In this document: piece by piece, positions 1 to 8,366 of the stretch
Layout of the letters: every line of letters starts with the position of its first letter
Position numbering within the stretch: the first letter of the stretch is position 1
Assembly: GCA_964648215.1 (NCBI GenBank)
Contig: CAZYMF010000134.1
Coordinates: forward strand, 1 to 13,233
Direction: 5' to 3'
DNA length: 13,233 nucleotides
From: CAZYMF01 sp964648215
GTDB taxonomy: Bacteria; Desulfobacterota; Binatia; HRBIN30; JACQVA1
Notes under the pieces: generated by a model
The model's database searches: none
The model's input: only the letters and a program-made list of their open reading frames with translations
What the model was told of the DNA's origin: nothing
Translations under genes and position numbers: made by a program

Positions 1-2563
1 GCAGAGTGACGCGGGCGACGGCGTCGCGCCCGCGCTCGGCGACGTAGAGCGTCGGCGGTGCCCAGGCCAGCCCGGAGGGTCCTTCGAGGGAAACCCCGGC
101 GTCGATCGGTTGCAGCCGCTCGCCGCTGAGCAGCAGCAACCGGTTCTTGATCGGGTCGGAGAGGATCAGTCCGCCGCCGGTGGTGACCATATATCCCTCT
201 TTGATCTGATCGCCGGTCCAGTCCGGCACCGGCACGGTCCCCGCCGGCGTGCCGTCCGGATGAAACGCCTGCAGCCGGTTGTTGCCGCTGTCGACGACCC
301 AGATCCGGTTCTGCGCGTCCAACGCGATGCCCACCGGCTGAAACAACTGGCCGGCGCCGTGCCCTTCGCCGCCGAAGCTCGCCTGGAAGTTGCCGTCGAG
401 GTCGAAGACGTCGACCAGGTTCTTGCCGCCGTCGGTCACGTACACGCGGTCCCCGGCAATGGTGATCCCCCGCGGTCCGAAGAAGCCCTTGGGCGGCGCG
501 TAGACCCGCAGCACCTTGCCGTCGGGGCTGAGCTTCTGCACGCGGCTGTTCCAGGTGTCGACGACGTGCAGGTTGCCGTCGCGATCGACGGCGATCGCGG
601 AGGGTTCGCGGAACGAGCCGGGAGCGTCGCCGAGCGCACCCCAGGTTGCCAAGAACGCTCCCTTGGCGTCGAACTTCTGAATGCGGTGGTTGCCGGTGTC
701 GGCGACGTAGAAATCGCCGTCGGCCCCGCGCGCGAGCCCCTTCGGGGAGTCGAACTGTCCCGGCGCCAACCCTCGGCCGCCGTTCCACAACGGCTCGCCG
801 CTGGGCGGCGGCAGGGCCGCCGGCGCCTGCTCGGTCGCCACCTGCTCGGGGGGAACCAGGAGAACGCGGGCGAACACCGGACCGCCGCCCGGCGGGTAGT
901 GGAGATCGGCGATCTGGTGCACGGGAAATCGCCGTTCGAGGGCGGCGAAGACGGCCGGGCCGCGATCCATGTTGGCGATGATGAACGCCAGGCCCCGGCC
1001 CGGCGGCGGCTGCAGGACCATGTGCAGCAGCGCGGTGACGTCGTCGAGCCAGGTGTACTGGCGCTGGAAGGGATCGCCGTGGCCGGTGTAGGTGAGGAAG
1101 GTCAGGCTGTCGCGCGGGAAGTTGGCGCCGCCGACCCAGATGGCATACTTGCCGACGAGCTGGCGCATGTAGTGCCCGAGCACCGTCGTCTCCGGGTAGT
1201 AGCCCCAGATCGGCCGGCGCTCGTGACTGAGATACTCCTTGTAGGTGGCGCCGGCCTGAGCGCCCAGACCGAGCACCAGCACCGCCGCGGCGAGCACGCC
1301 GCCGGCGCGACCCAGGCCGCGGGCCAGGCGCGCGAAATAGAGCAGACCGAGAGCGACGAAGAAGTAGGCGAACGGCATGGCGCCGATGCAGCGGTTGCCG
1401 TTGGGCTTGGTCACCATGCCCGGGAGCAGGCTGACCAGCAGCCCGAGGAGCAGGAACACCGCGCGCTCGTCGCGCAGGCGCAGGGCACACCACAGCACCC
1501 CGAAGACGAAGAGCACGGCGGCGGGCACCTCGAGCAACGGCGTGTTGATGAAGAAGTCGTCGCCGTTGCCGCGATAGTTGAACAGCAGGAAGGCGGAGCG
1601 CACGCTCTCCCAGATCCGGCCCGGGCCGGCGTAGAGCGCATCGGCGCGGCCCTGGAACGTGCTCCAGTGGTGCACCGCGTACCAGGCCAGCGGCGCGATC
1701 ACGACGGCGAAGGCGGCGGTCATCACCGTGATGCCCAGCCAGTAGCGGCGCACGAAGGCCATTACCCGGCGGTTCTTGATCAGATAGGCGATGACGAACA
1801 GGGGGAAGAGCAACGGCAGCGTGCGCGAGCCGTTGTAGGTGTTGAGGTCCAGCGCCAGGCCGACGCCGCTCAGCCCGAAGTCGAGCAGGCGCCCGGTCAC
1901 CAGGCCGCGCCAGAAGAACAGACAGGCAACCGTGGTGAACAGCGGCTGCAACCCGGCCCGCCAACCGACCCGGCCGAAGAGCAGCGGCCAGCCGGCGGCG
2001 GCCAGCACAAACGTCGCCACCAGCGCGGCACGCGCCCCGAACATGGCGCGGGCCCAGAAGTAGAACGCCGGCACCATCAGGATCATCGCCGCCAGCGCCG
2101 GCAGGATCATGGCGAACAGGTTCATGCCGAACCATTTGATGGCCAGCGCCTGGCAGTACATCATCAGCGTCTCGCGGCCCCACGCCGCGGGCACGTACGG
2201 CGTGTACGGCTCGCCCTGGAGGATCTTCACCGCGTAGAGGCCGTTCCAGGCGACGTCGTGATTCAGACCGGGCGGCAGCTCGGAGAGGCGGAAGACGCGG
2301 AAGAAGACGGCGACCGCCAGCACCAGCAGCGCCAGCGACCACTCGAGTCGAAACGGCAGTCCCTCGTCGGCGGACGGAAGCTCCCGCCCGCTCCCGTGCA
2401 GGAAGTAGGCGAGCACGAACAGCACGGCGGCCGCGCCCCAGGCGACGGCCGCGCGCCGGGCATCGAAGGCCGCCACCAGCCAGTACTGTCCGAGAATGCC
2501 GCAGGCCAGCGCGGCGACCGCCAGCGGCGTGTAGACGAGCGGACGATCAGTGGCCCTCGCCAT
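1..2563 (-). CDS. GT39-like membrane glycosyltransferase with C-terminal NHL beta-propeller (3' end beyond window)
   Basis: I translated this frame base by base from ATG at 2563 to base 2: 854 codons with no stop, so the gene runs off the left edge. Residues 1-436 are a polytopic membrane region with hydrophobic segments near 13-31, 43-57, 75-91, 147-171, 181-197, 275-292, 345-362, 369-383, 395-411 and 421-436. The first large loop carries LPPGLNHDVAWNG (96-108), resembling the GT39/PMT loop that holds the catalytic acid; here it reads Asp103-Val104, not the usual Asp-Glu. Residues 437-575 form a soluble, probably extracytoplasmic domain, followed by a short Pro/Ala linker. Six NHL-type repeats start near 607, 654, 697, 743, 790 and 829, with cores such as VADTGNHRIQKF and VVDSGNNRLQAF. 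Six repeats make a full propeller, so little should be missing. The start overlaps the upstream gene by 17 bp and is preceded by AGGA six bases away, suggesting translational coupling. Transfer of a polyprenyl-phosphate sugar outside the membrane is family-based inference; the substrate is unknown. Confidence 0.88.
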   Translation of the reverse strand, partial: MARATDRPLVYTPLAVAALACGILGQYWLVAAFDARRAAVAWGAAAVLFVLAYFLHGSGRELPSADEGLPFRLEWSLALLVLAVAVFFRVFRLSELPPGLNHDVAWNGLYAVKILQGEPYTPYVPAAWGRETLMMYCQALAIKWFGMNLFAMILPALAAMILMVPAFYFWARAMFGARAALVATFVLAAAGWPLLFGRVGWRAGLQPLFTTVACLFFWRGLVTGRLLDFGLSGVGLALDLNTYNGSRTLPLLFPLFVIAYLIKNRRVMAFVRRYWLGITVMTAAFAVVIAPLAWYAVHHWSTFQGRADALYAGPGRIWESVRSAFLLFNYRGNGDDFFINTPLLEVPAAVLFVFGVLWCALRLRDERAVFLLLGLLVSLLPGMVTKPNGNRCIGAMPFAYFFVALGLLYFARLARGLGRAGGVLAAAVLVLGLGAQAGATYKEYLSHERRPIWGYYPETTVLGHYMRQLVGKYAIWVGGANFPRDSLTFLTYTGHGDPFQRQYTWLDDVTALLHMVLQPPPGRGLAFIIANMDRGPAVFAALERRFPVHQIADLHYPPGGGPVFARVLLVPPEQVATEQAPAALPPPSGEPLWNGGRGLAPGQFDSPKGLARGADGDFYVADTGNHRIQKFDAKGAFLATWGALGDAPGSFREPSAIAVDRDGNLHVVDTWNSRVQKLSPDGKVLRVYAPPKGFFGPRGITIAGDRVYVTDGGKNLVDVFDLDGNFQASFGGEGHGAGQLFQPVGIALDAQNRIWVVDSGNNRLQAFHPDGTPAGTVPVPDWTGDQIKEGYMVTTGGGLILSDPIKNRLLLLSGERLQPIDAGVSLEGPSGLAWAPPTLYVAERGRDAVARVTL

Positions 2564-5500
2564 AGGGGATCCTGACGAGGCGATTGTCGAGATCGGAGAC
2601 GACCAGCTCCTTGCGCGTCGCATCGACGGCGATGCCCATCGGGGTCTCGAACTTGGCCGTGGGGATGCTCTGCCCGGTGATCGTCCGCAGCAGCTTGCCG
2701 CTCGCGTCGTAGGCGCGCACCTCCTTCAGCAGCGGCACCGTCACCCAGATGCGGCCGTAGGGATCGACCGCCACGTTGGGCTCGGAGAACACCTTGCTCT
2801 CCCACCCGCGCACCGGGAAGCTGGTGACGTAGACGCCGTCGCGGCTGAAGATCTGCAGCCGGCCGTTGGCGTTGTCGCAGACGTAGACCTTGTCGTTGTC
2901 GTCGACGGCGATGCCGATCGGCTCGGCGAACTTTCCCGGCGCCGTGCCCTTGCCGCCCCACGAGACCTGCTGCTGGCCGGTGGGCGAGAAGCGCACGACG
3001 CGGTTGTTGCCGGAGTCGGTGACGAAGACCGCGCCCTGGCGGTCCACCGCGATGCCGCGCGGTCCGTAGAAGCTCGCCGCCCACTCGCGCTCGTATTGGC
3101 CGCTGGCCGAGAACACCTGCACGCGTTGGTTCCAGGTGTCGGCGACGTAGACCTTGTCCTTCGGGCCGACGGCGACGCCGCAGGGATCCTTGAACTGACC
3201 GGGCAGCTCGCCGTGCTCGCCCCAGCCGATCTCGAAGCGCAGTGTCGGGCTGAACTTCTCGATGCGGGCGTTGCCGAAGTCGCAGACGTAGACGGCGCCG
3301 TGGCTGTCGATGCCGACCCCGCGCGGTTGCCGCAGCTGCCCTTCGGGCTCCTGCGGCGGCGGCCCGCCCTCCTGCGCCGTCACCCGCGGCACCTCCTCCA
3401 CCGTGGTCACCGGGATGGCGCCGGTGAACTGGCCGCTGACGGCGAAGACGGTCACCGCGGCATTCTCGTACACCGGCGTCAGCAGGTCCTTCCAGCTCTT
3501 GAAGTTCTCCAGGTTGGCGCCGCCGTACGTGCGCCGCTCCAGCGCGCCGACGAAGACCAGGGCGACGTGGTAGCGCTCCAGCGCCGCGCGCACCTGGGTC
3601 TCGTTGGTGCTGGTGTAGATCAGCTTGACGTCGGCCTTGCGGCGGTTGATGTCGGACCACGGGTTGGCGCGCTGGAAGACGTGGTAGTCCCAGCCGAGCA
3701 CGGTCGGCAGGCCGGTGTTCATGGAGACGCGGGCGAACTCGCCGTACGACGGGCCGTAGGCTTCGAGGATCACGGGAATGCCGTTGATCCGCCGGTTGAG
3801 CCAGCGAAAGGCGGCGAGCTCGTAGGGGGTGCGCTCCTGCAGGTAGAGCATGCCGTTCAACGTCGGCTTCGGCGTCGCCACGCGGTTGGTGGTGAGCACG
3901 CCGTAGGTGTCGGTGACGCCGGTGAACAGCGCCACGCCGACGACGACCACCAGGCCGGCTTGCCAGACCCGCCGCGCCAGCCCGCCGCCGACCCGGCCGC
4001 GCCACAGCTCCACCGCCGCCGTGGCCGCGGCCGCCGCCAGCAGGAACCACGAGTCGAGGTAGAACTTGAAGATGGTGTTCATCCGGTCCCAGACGTAGAC
4101 GAAGTCGCAGCCGGCGGTGACGAAGCAGGCGAAGGCCATCATCACCAGCGCGATGCGGTGGCGCGCGGCGATGTGCCGGTCGACGGCGATCTGCAGCGTC
4201 AGCAGCGCCAGGACCAGCAGGAGGCAGCGGGTCACGCCGATGGTGGGGTAGGGCCCGCGCGGCTTGAGACCGAAGAACCAGAATACGACCGCCATCACCG
4301 CGAACAGCGCCAGGTTCTCCAGCACCGGGCGCAGGAAGCGGAACCAGCCCACCCGCGCTCGCGGGCGCGGCTCGGGCGCGACGGGCGGCAGCGGCACCGT
4401 GGCCGGCTCCGGCGCAACGGCCGGGGCGGGGTCCTCGCTCGCGAGCGGCACCTCCGCTGCCTCCAGCGGGGGGACCGCCTCGTCCGCGGGCGCGAAGCCG
4501 TCGGGGAGAGCGGCGATCGCCTCTTGCAGCTCGGCTTCCGGCGTGGGCGGGAGTGGCGGCGCGGTGATGGCGGATGGGGCGGCGGCGGTCCGCGGCACGC
4601 GCATGTGGCGGCGCCAGAACAGGAACATGAACGGGATCAGGGCGTAGAAGAAGAGGCCGAAGATGGTGAAGAAGCCCTGCGGCGGCGCCAGCGTGCCCAG
4701 CTCCAGGCCCCAGTTCCTCTCCGGCGGCGTGAAGTGCAGCCAGAAGGGCAGGAAGAGAGCGTAGGCGACCAGCACCACCGCCGCGGTCGGCAGCAACACG
4801 CGGGTGAACAGCTGCACCACGAAGGCGCCGATGCCGGGTCGCTCGCGCGTGGCCAGCCAGTGGCAGCCGAGCAGGAAGGGGAAGAACAGCACGTAGGTCG
4901 GCGTGCTCCAGGCGTTGGTCACCATGATGCTGCCGAGCAGGAGGCCGGTGAGGCCGAGCAGGGGAAGAACGGCGGTGCGCCCGGATCGCTCCTCGCCGAA
5001 GTGCTGTCGCACCCAGAGCACCCCGAGACACAGGAAGCCGAGGGAGAAGGGCATCACCATCACGTGGGCGTGCAGGTCGGCGAACAGGAAGCTCCACAGG
5101 GGGAACTCGTTGATGGTGTCCTTGATGACCCGCGAGGTGGCCCAGAAGTAGTCGAAGTTGACGTGCCGGCGGTGCAGCAGCTCGAACGGCCCGGCCAGGT
5201 TGCCGAGCAGCAGGGTGAAGATGGCGGTGAGCAGGCCGGCGGACCAGCGGCTGGTGATGGCGCAGCCGAGGGCGAAGGCGGCGGCCGCCGTCAGGCCGGC
5301 GAACAGCGCGATGCCGAGGTTGAAGGTGATCGCCGGGGCGATGTGGCAGGCTTTGCCGAGGGCGGCGGTGACGTAGTAGCCGAAGTAGCTGTAGTTGAGG
5401 TCGTGGCCGGCGAACCACGGCTCGGGCGGTGGCAGCGTGACGGCGCGCGTGAGCGCGTTGAGGAACGAGAAGTCCATCGGCTTCTCGCCCCAGAAGATCT

Positions 5501-7613
5501 CCGGGTTGTAGGCGCGCACGACCAGGAAGAAGGCGAACACGCCCCAGAAGAGCCCCTCGCTGATCAACCACTCCGAGCGCGGCGTCGGCTTGAAGGTGCC
5601 GCGCCAGCGCAGGCCGCCGGCGATCAGGATCGCCGCCGCGCACACCAGCAGCGTGTCGCGGGTGAAATCGGCCTGGCCGACGCTGACCAGCAGCCAGGGC
5701 ACATAGGCGAAGAGCAGGATGCCGAGCACCTTGGCGAGCGCGTAGGCGCCGACGCCGGGCAGCCAGCGCCGCACCAGCGGGTAGGCGGCCAGGCCCAGCG
5801 CCTCGACCAGCAGGACGAAGGTGATCAGCGCCGGAATGCTGGAGTCGATCGGCTCGCTGCCGCCGCCGACGTCGCTGCCCGGCCGGGCCAGCAGCAGCTG
5901 GTTGCGGGTCATCGGCTGCGACGGCAGGCCGTGCATGATCTTGTCGTAGAGCTGGTCGGCGGTGAAGTGGCCGTCGTTGCGGAAGATCAGCACCTTGGGA
6001 TGGTCGTAGACGGAGAACGACTCGTCGACCAGCTCGTCGGGAAACTCGATGCCGAACAGAGTCGGCCGCGCGGCCTCCTCGTGGATCAGCGTGTAACCGA
6101 GGTCGCCGGAGAAGAGCAGGTAGAAGTAGTTGCTGCTGAGCGGAAACTTGTGCGCCGCCTGGGTCAGCGCGCCGTAGAGCCGTTTGGTCTGAAAGGCGAT
6201 GTAGTCGCTGTCCGACAGCGCCCGCGCCAGCTTCTGCATCTTGGACGGGCTGTCGGGCTCGTAGTAGCCGAAGGGGACGACCTTGTAGCGGTCGGCGTTG
6301 TAGCCCGGCAGCGGCATCGGGAAGCCCTCGTCCCAGTCCTGGGTGAGAATCTTCGCGCCGGCGGGGATGAACTTGTAGACCCACTCCGAGCCGCGCACCG
6401 CCGTGTGCGGTTGGCTGTAGATGGACAGGAACGCGAGCAGGGCGGCGAGCGTGGCGCCGACCACGCCGGGCAGCAGGAAACGGCCGAGCAGGCGGCCGCG
6501 GCGGTAGACGCGCATCAGCCAGTCGGCCGCCCACAGGATCATGATCGGGTAGATCGGCAGCAGGTAGCGGATGAACTTGACCTCGAACCAGCCGGTGACG
6601 AGGAAGAACGGCACCACCCAGGCCAGCAGCACCAGCTCCTCGGCGCGGTCGTGCCACGCCCCGATCACCCGCCGGCCGCTCGCCCACACCGCCGCCAGAC
6701 CCAGCGGCGGCGCCATCCCGCACAGGATGAGCTGCGTCAGGTCGTAGCCGTACTTGGCCGTGCCGACGTACTGGTTGGTGTACGGGAACAGGCCGGCGTT
6801 GCGCACCATGTGGCTCTGCTCGAGCAGATCGCGCAGGAACGAGGGGCCCTGCTGGCGGACCGTGCACATGCCGGCGCTGGCGCACAGGTCGATGAGCGCG
6901 TAGGGCTCGCCGACGCCGAAGCCCACCACCACGGCGCCGGTGGCCAGCAGCAGGCCCAGCGTCACCCGCCCGAACCGGTCGCCGCGCTTGAGGCGGGCGG
7001 CACCGGCGATCGCCAGCGGCAGCATGAGGGGGAAGGCGCTGGCCTTGCTCGCCCCGGCCAGGCCGATGGCCAGGCCGGCGTAGAGGTAGTCGCGCCAGCG
7101 CGCCTCGCGGACCACGCCGACCAGGAAATAGAGCGACAGCAGCACCATGAAGGTGAGGGTGATGTCGACGGTGCCGAAGTGGGAGTTCTGCACGTGCAGG
7201 ACGCACGCGCCCAGCAGCACGCCGGCGAGCAGGCCGGTGCGCAGGTCGTAGAGCCGCATCCCCAGCAGGATGGTCAATAGAACGGTGAGCGTGCCGATCA
7301 CGGCGGAGACGGCGCGCGCGGTGTGGATCACGCCGTCGTAGCTGGTCAGCCGCGGGTCGATCTGGCCGCCGAGGCTGCTGGCGATCTTGTCGAGGTAGAT
7401 CGGGAACGAGCCGTAGGCGAAGAACTTCGGGTTGAGCTGCAGCGGCTGGAACGACAGGTCGAGCACCGCGGTGGCGATGCGGCGCTCGTCGGGGTGGAAG
7501 AAGTGGTTCTGGTCCCAATTGAGGTTGGTCAGGCGCACCACGCCGGCGAACAGGGTGACGGCGAGAATCCAGGTCGATGGATTGCTCCACCAGCTACGTC
7601 CCGATCCGTTCAT
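2547..7613 (-). CDS. GT39-like / DUF2298 (YYY) / NHL beta-propeller triple-fusion membrane protein
   Basis: A 1688-residue protein with three modules. (1) Residues 1-590 are a GT39/PMT-like GT-C region: a membrane segment at 14-28, then a loop with FHPDE (39-43), the expected acidic pair of the family, about ten further hydrophobic segments to residue 398, and a soluble domain at about 400-590. (2) Residues 591-1395 are a DUF2298 (Chlor_Arch_YYY) module: WGEKPMDFSFLN (708-719), YSYFGY (741-746) in place of YYYxG, INEFP (834-838), ADLHAH (845-850), RMNTIFKFYLDSW (1177-1189) and NTGLPTVLGW (1299-1308). A Pro/Ala/Glu-rich insert at 1005-1087 interrupts it. (3) Residues 1425-1688 hold six NHL repeats beginning near 1430, 1477, 1518, 1565, 1611 and 1658, giving a complete six-bladed propeller. 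Known DUF2298 genes often neighbour PMT-like genes; here the two are one chain. Likely role (inference): use of lipid-linked sugar outside the membrane. The gene starts 55 bp after the methyltransferase with no clear Shine-Dalgarno, and its stop overlaps the next start. Confidence 0.9.
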   Translation of the reverse strand: MNGSGRSWWSNPSTWILAVTLFAGVVRLTNLNWDQNHFFHPDERRIATAVLDLSFQPLQLNPKFFAYGSFPIYLDKIASSLGGQIDPRLTSYDGVIHTARAVSAVIGTLTVLLTILLGMRLYDLRTGLLAGVLLGACVLHVQNSHFGTVDITLTFMVLLSLYFLVGVVREARWRDYLYAGLAIGLAGASKASAFPLMLPLAIAGAARLKRGDRFGRVTLGLLLATGAVVVGFGVGEPYALIDLCASAGMCTVRQQGPSFLRDLLEQSHMVRNAGLFPYTNQYVGTAKYGYDLTQLILCGMAPPLGLAAVWASGRRVIGAWHDRAEELVLLAWVVPFFLVTGWFEVKFIRYLLPIYPIMILWAADWLMRVYRRGRLLGRFLLPGVVGATLAALLAFLSIYSQPHTAVRGSEWVYKFIPAGAKILTQDWDEGFPMPLPGYNADRYKVVPFGYYEPDSPSKMQKLARALSDSDYIAFQTKRLYGALTQAAHKFPLSSNYFYLLFSGDLGYTLIHEEAARPTLFGIEFPDELVDESFSVYDHPKVLIFRNDGHFTADQLYDKIMHGLPSQPMTRNQLLLARPGSDVGGGSEPIDSSIPALITFVLLVEALGLAAYPLVRRWLPGVGAYALAKVLGILLFAYVPWLLVSVGQADFTRDTLLVCAAAILIAGGLRWRGTFKPTPRSEWLISEGLFWGVFAFFLVVRAYNPEIFWGEKPMDFSFLNALTRAVTLPPPEPWFAGHDLNYSYFGYYVTAALGKACHIAPAITFNLGIALFAGLTAAAAFALGCAITSRWSAGLLTAIFTLLLGNLAGPFELLHRRHVNFDYFWATSRVIKDTINEFPLWSFLFADLHAHVMVMPFSLGFLCLGVLWVRQHFGEERSGRTAVLPLLGLTGLLLGSIMVTNAWSTPTYVLFFPFLLGCHWLATRERPGIGAFVVQLFTRVLLPTAAVVLVAYALFLPFWLHFTPPERNWGLELGTLAPPQGFFTIFGLFFYALIPFMFLFWRRHMRVPRTAAAPSAITAPPLPPTPEAELQEAIAALPDGFAPADEAVPPLEAAEVPLASEDPAPAVAPEPATVPLPPVAPEPRPRARVGWFRFLRPVLENLALFAVMAVVFWFFGLKPRGPYPTIGVTRCLLLVLALLTLQIAVDRHIAARHRIALVMMAFACFVTAGCDFVYVWDRMNTIFKFYLDSWFLLAAAAATAAVELWRGRVGGGLARRVWQAGLVVVVGVALFTGVTDTYGVLTTNRVATPKPTLNGMLYLQERTPYELAAFRWLNRRINGIPVILEAYGPSYGEFARVSMNTGLPTVLGWDYHVFQRANPWSDINRRKADVKLIYTSTNETQVRAALERYHVALVFVGALERRTYGGANLENFKSWKDLLTPVYENAAVTVFAVSGQFTGAIPVTTVEEVPRVTAQEGGPPPQEPEGQLRQPRGVGIDSHGAVYVCDFGNARIEKFSPTLRFEIGWGEHGELPGQFKDPCGVAVGPKDKVYVADTWNQRVQVFSASGQYEREWAASFYGPRGIAVDRQGAVFVTDSGNNRVVRFSPTGQQQVSWGGKGTAPGKFAEPIGIAVDDNDKVYVCDNANGRLQIFSRDGVYVTSFPVRGWESKVFSEPNVAVDPYGRIWVTVPLLKEVRAYDASGKLLRTITGQSIPTAKFETPMGIAVDATRKELVVSDLDNRLVRIPYGEGH
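2570..2573 (-). promoter_or_regulatory. Shine-Dalgarno site for the GT39-NHL gene starting at 2563
   Basis: On the minus strand AGGA lies six bases before ATG 2563, inside the last codons of the upstream gene that ends at 2547. It is the best-placed ribosome binding site in the cluster. It supports ATG 2563 as the start and reinitiation or coupled translation across the 17-bp overlap. Confidence 0.6.
4353..4601 (-). other. Low-complexity Pro/Ala/Glu-rich insert inside the DUF2298 module
   Basis: These bases encode about 83 residues (1005-1087 of the fusion protein) made largely of Pro, Ala, Glu and Val, including a PVAPEPRPRARV stretch. The insert falls after a membrane segment ending in LFWRRHMRVPR and before the next one (FRFLRPVLENLALFAV). 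The flanking arginines suggest a loop on the cytoplasmic side by the positive-inside rule. The stand-alone DUF2298 protein encoded at 9567-11726 has no equivalent, so this is probably a disordered loop or spacer specific to the fusion. Confidence 0.7.
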
Positions 7614-7668
7614 GACCGTCTGCCGCTACCCGGAATCATTTCGCATTGCAACGCGCCGCGGCCCGGCC

Positions 7669-8364
7669 TCAGGGGCGCGCGGCGGCCACGATCAGGCACT
7701 CGCCCAGGCGCGGCGGTAGAAAGGGCCGCCGCGTCGGGGCGACGAGCTGCAGCGCCGCCGGCGCGCCGAAGATCACGCGTTGCACCGCCACCGGCAACAG
7801 CGAGACGTAGGGAGGGTCCCACCAGCCGTCGCCGCGCACCCACAGCGGCTTCAGGCCGCAGTGCCGGATGAGGCCGACCCACTCGCCCTGGCTGAGCAGG
7901 CTGTGGTGGGACGGGTCGCGGTAGGCGAACCAGTCGTCGCGCTTGAGGCGGCGGCCCAGGCTGGCGGTGTTGGGCACGACGAAGAGAAAGCGGCCCCCGG
8001 GTCGCAGCAGGGCGACGAGCCGGGGAACGACGTCGCGTGGCCGCCGCAGGTGCTCGAGCGTGTGCAGCGACACGATGACGTCGAAGCTCTCGGGCGCCAG
8101 CGACTGCCACTCCTCGAGCACCACCGCCTCGCGCGCGTTGATGCGGGCGCGGGTGCGGGCGTAGGGCGAGGAGTCGTAGCCGACCGTCTCGAAATCGGCG
8201 GCCAGACGCCTGAGGAGGTGCCCGGTGCCGCAGCCGAAGTCGAGCAGGCGCGCGCCGCGGGTCCCGAGCCGCCGCACCACGCGGGCATAGTACCACAGCG
8301 CGATGCGGTCCTCGTCGAGCCGCCCGTGCTCGTAGTACTTCTCGCCGTACGCGTCGCCGGCCAC
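7669..8364 (-). CDS. Class I SAM-dependent methyltransferase
   Basis: A 231-residue soluble protein with the Rossmann methyltransferase motifs in order: motif I LDFGCGTGHL (41-50) for SAM binding, the acidic residue of GYD (Asp64) expected to contact the SAM ribose, FDVIVSLHTLEH (94-105) and LRPGGRFLFVVPN (120-132). The segment DDWFAYRDPSHHSLLS (143-158) resembles UbiE/type-11-like methyltransferases found in polysaccharide clusters. The start is GTG at 8364, two bases after the stop of the glycosyltransferase gene; GGAGG lies 13 bases upstream, which is farther than ideal. The tight spacing argues for one transcript. Methylation of a sugar or a lipid-linked intermediate is inferred from context; the acceptor cannot be read from the sequence. 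An O-methyltransferase for another small molecule remains possible. Confidence 0.9.
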   Translation of the reverse strand: MAGDAYGEKYYEHGRLDEDRIALWYYARVVRRLGTRGARLLDFGCGTGHLLRRLAADFETVGYDSSPYARTRARINAREAVVLEEWQSLAPESFDVIVSLHTLEHLRRPRDVVPRLVALLRPGGRFLFVVPNTASLGRRLKRDDWFAYRDPSHHSLLSQGEWVGLIRHCGLKPLWVRGDGWWDPPYVSLLPVAVQRVIFGAPAALQLVAPTRRPFLPPRLGECLIVAAARP

Positions 8365-8366
8365 CG

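Noticed and set aside
110..2575. An 821-codon open frame on the plus strand.
   Set aside because: It is antisense to the GT39-NHL gene. Its translation is rich in Arg, Gln, Glu, Gly and His with no recognisable fold, while the minus strand gives a clean membrane protein with NHL repeats. The minus frame has no stop in the window and so could easily be missed.
2547..3341. Tandem nucleotide repeats as a possible repeat array or mobile feature.
   Set aside because: The periodic similarity is fully explained by the coding of six NHL repeats; spacing varies and follows the protein blades.
2550..7280. A 1576-codon open frame on the plus strand.
   Set aside because: Antisense shadow of the fusion gene. 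The sense gene seldom uses TTA, CTA or TCA codons, so few antisense stops occur. The translation is low-complexity without membrane segments or motifs.
2263..7590. A 1775-codon minus-strand open frame, longer than the real gene there.
   Set aside because: It is the +1-shifted frame of the fusion gene. It consists of Arg/Pro/Ala/Gly-rich sequence, whereas the overlapping frame has complete GT39, DUF2298 and NHL signatures.
7614..7668. Possible internal promoter or terminator between the methyltransferase and the fusion gene.
   Set aside because: A TTGCAA lies 17 bp before TAGCGG on the minus strand, but the -10 match is poor. The short GC palindromes near 7655-7668 form no stable stem followed by a T-run.
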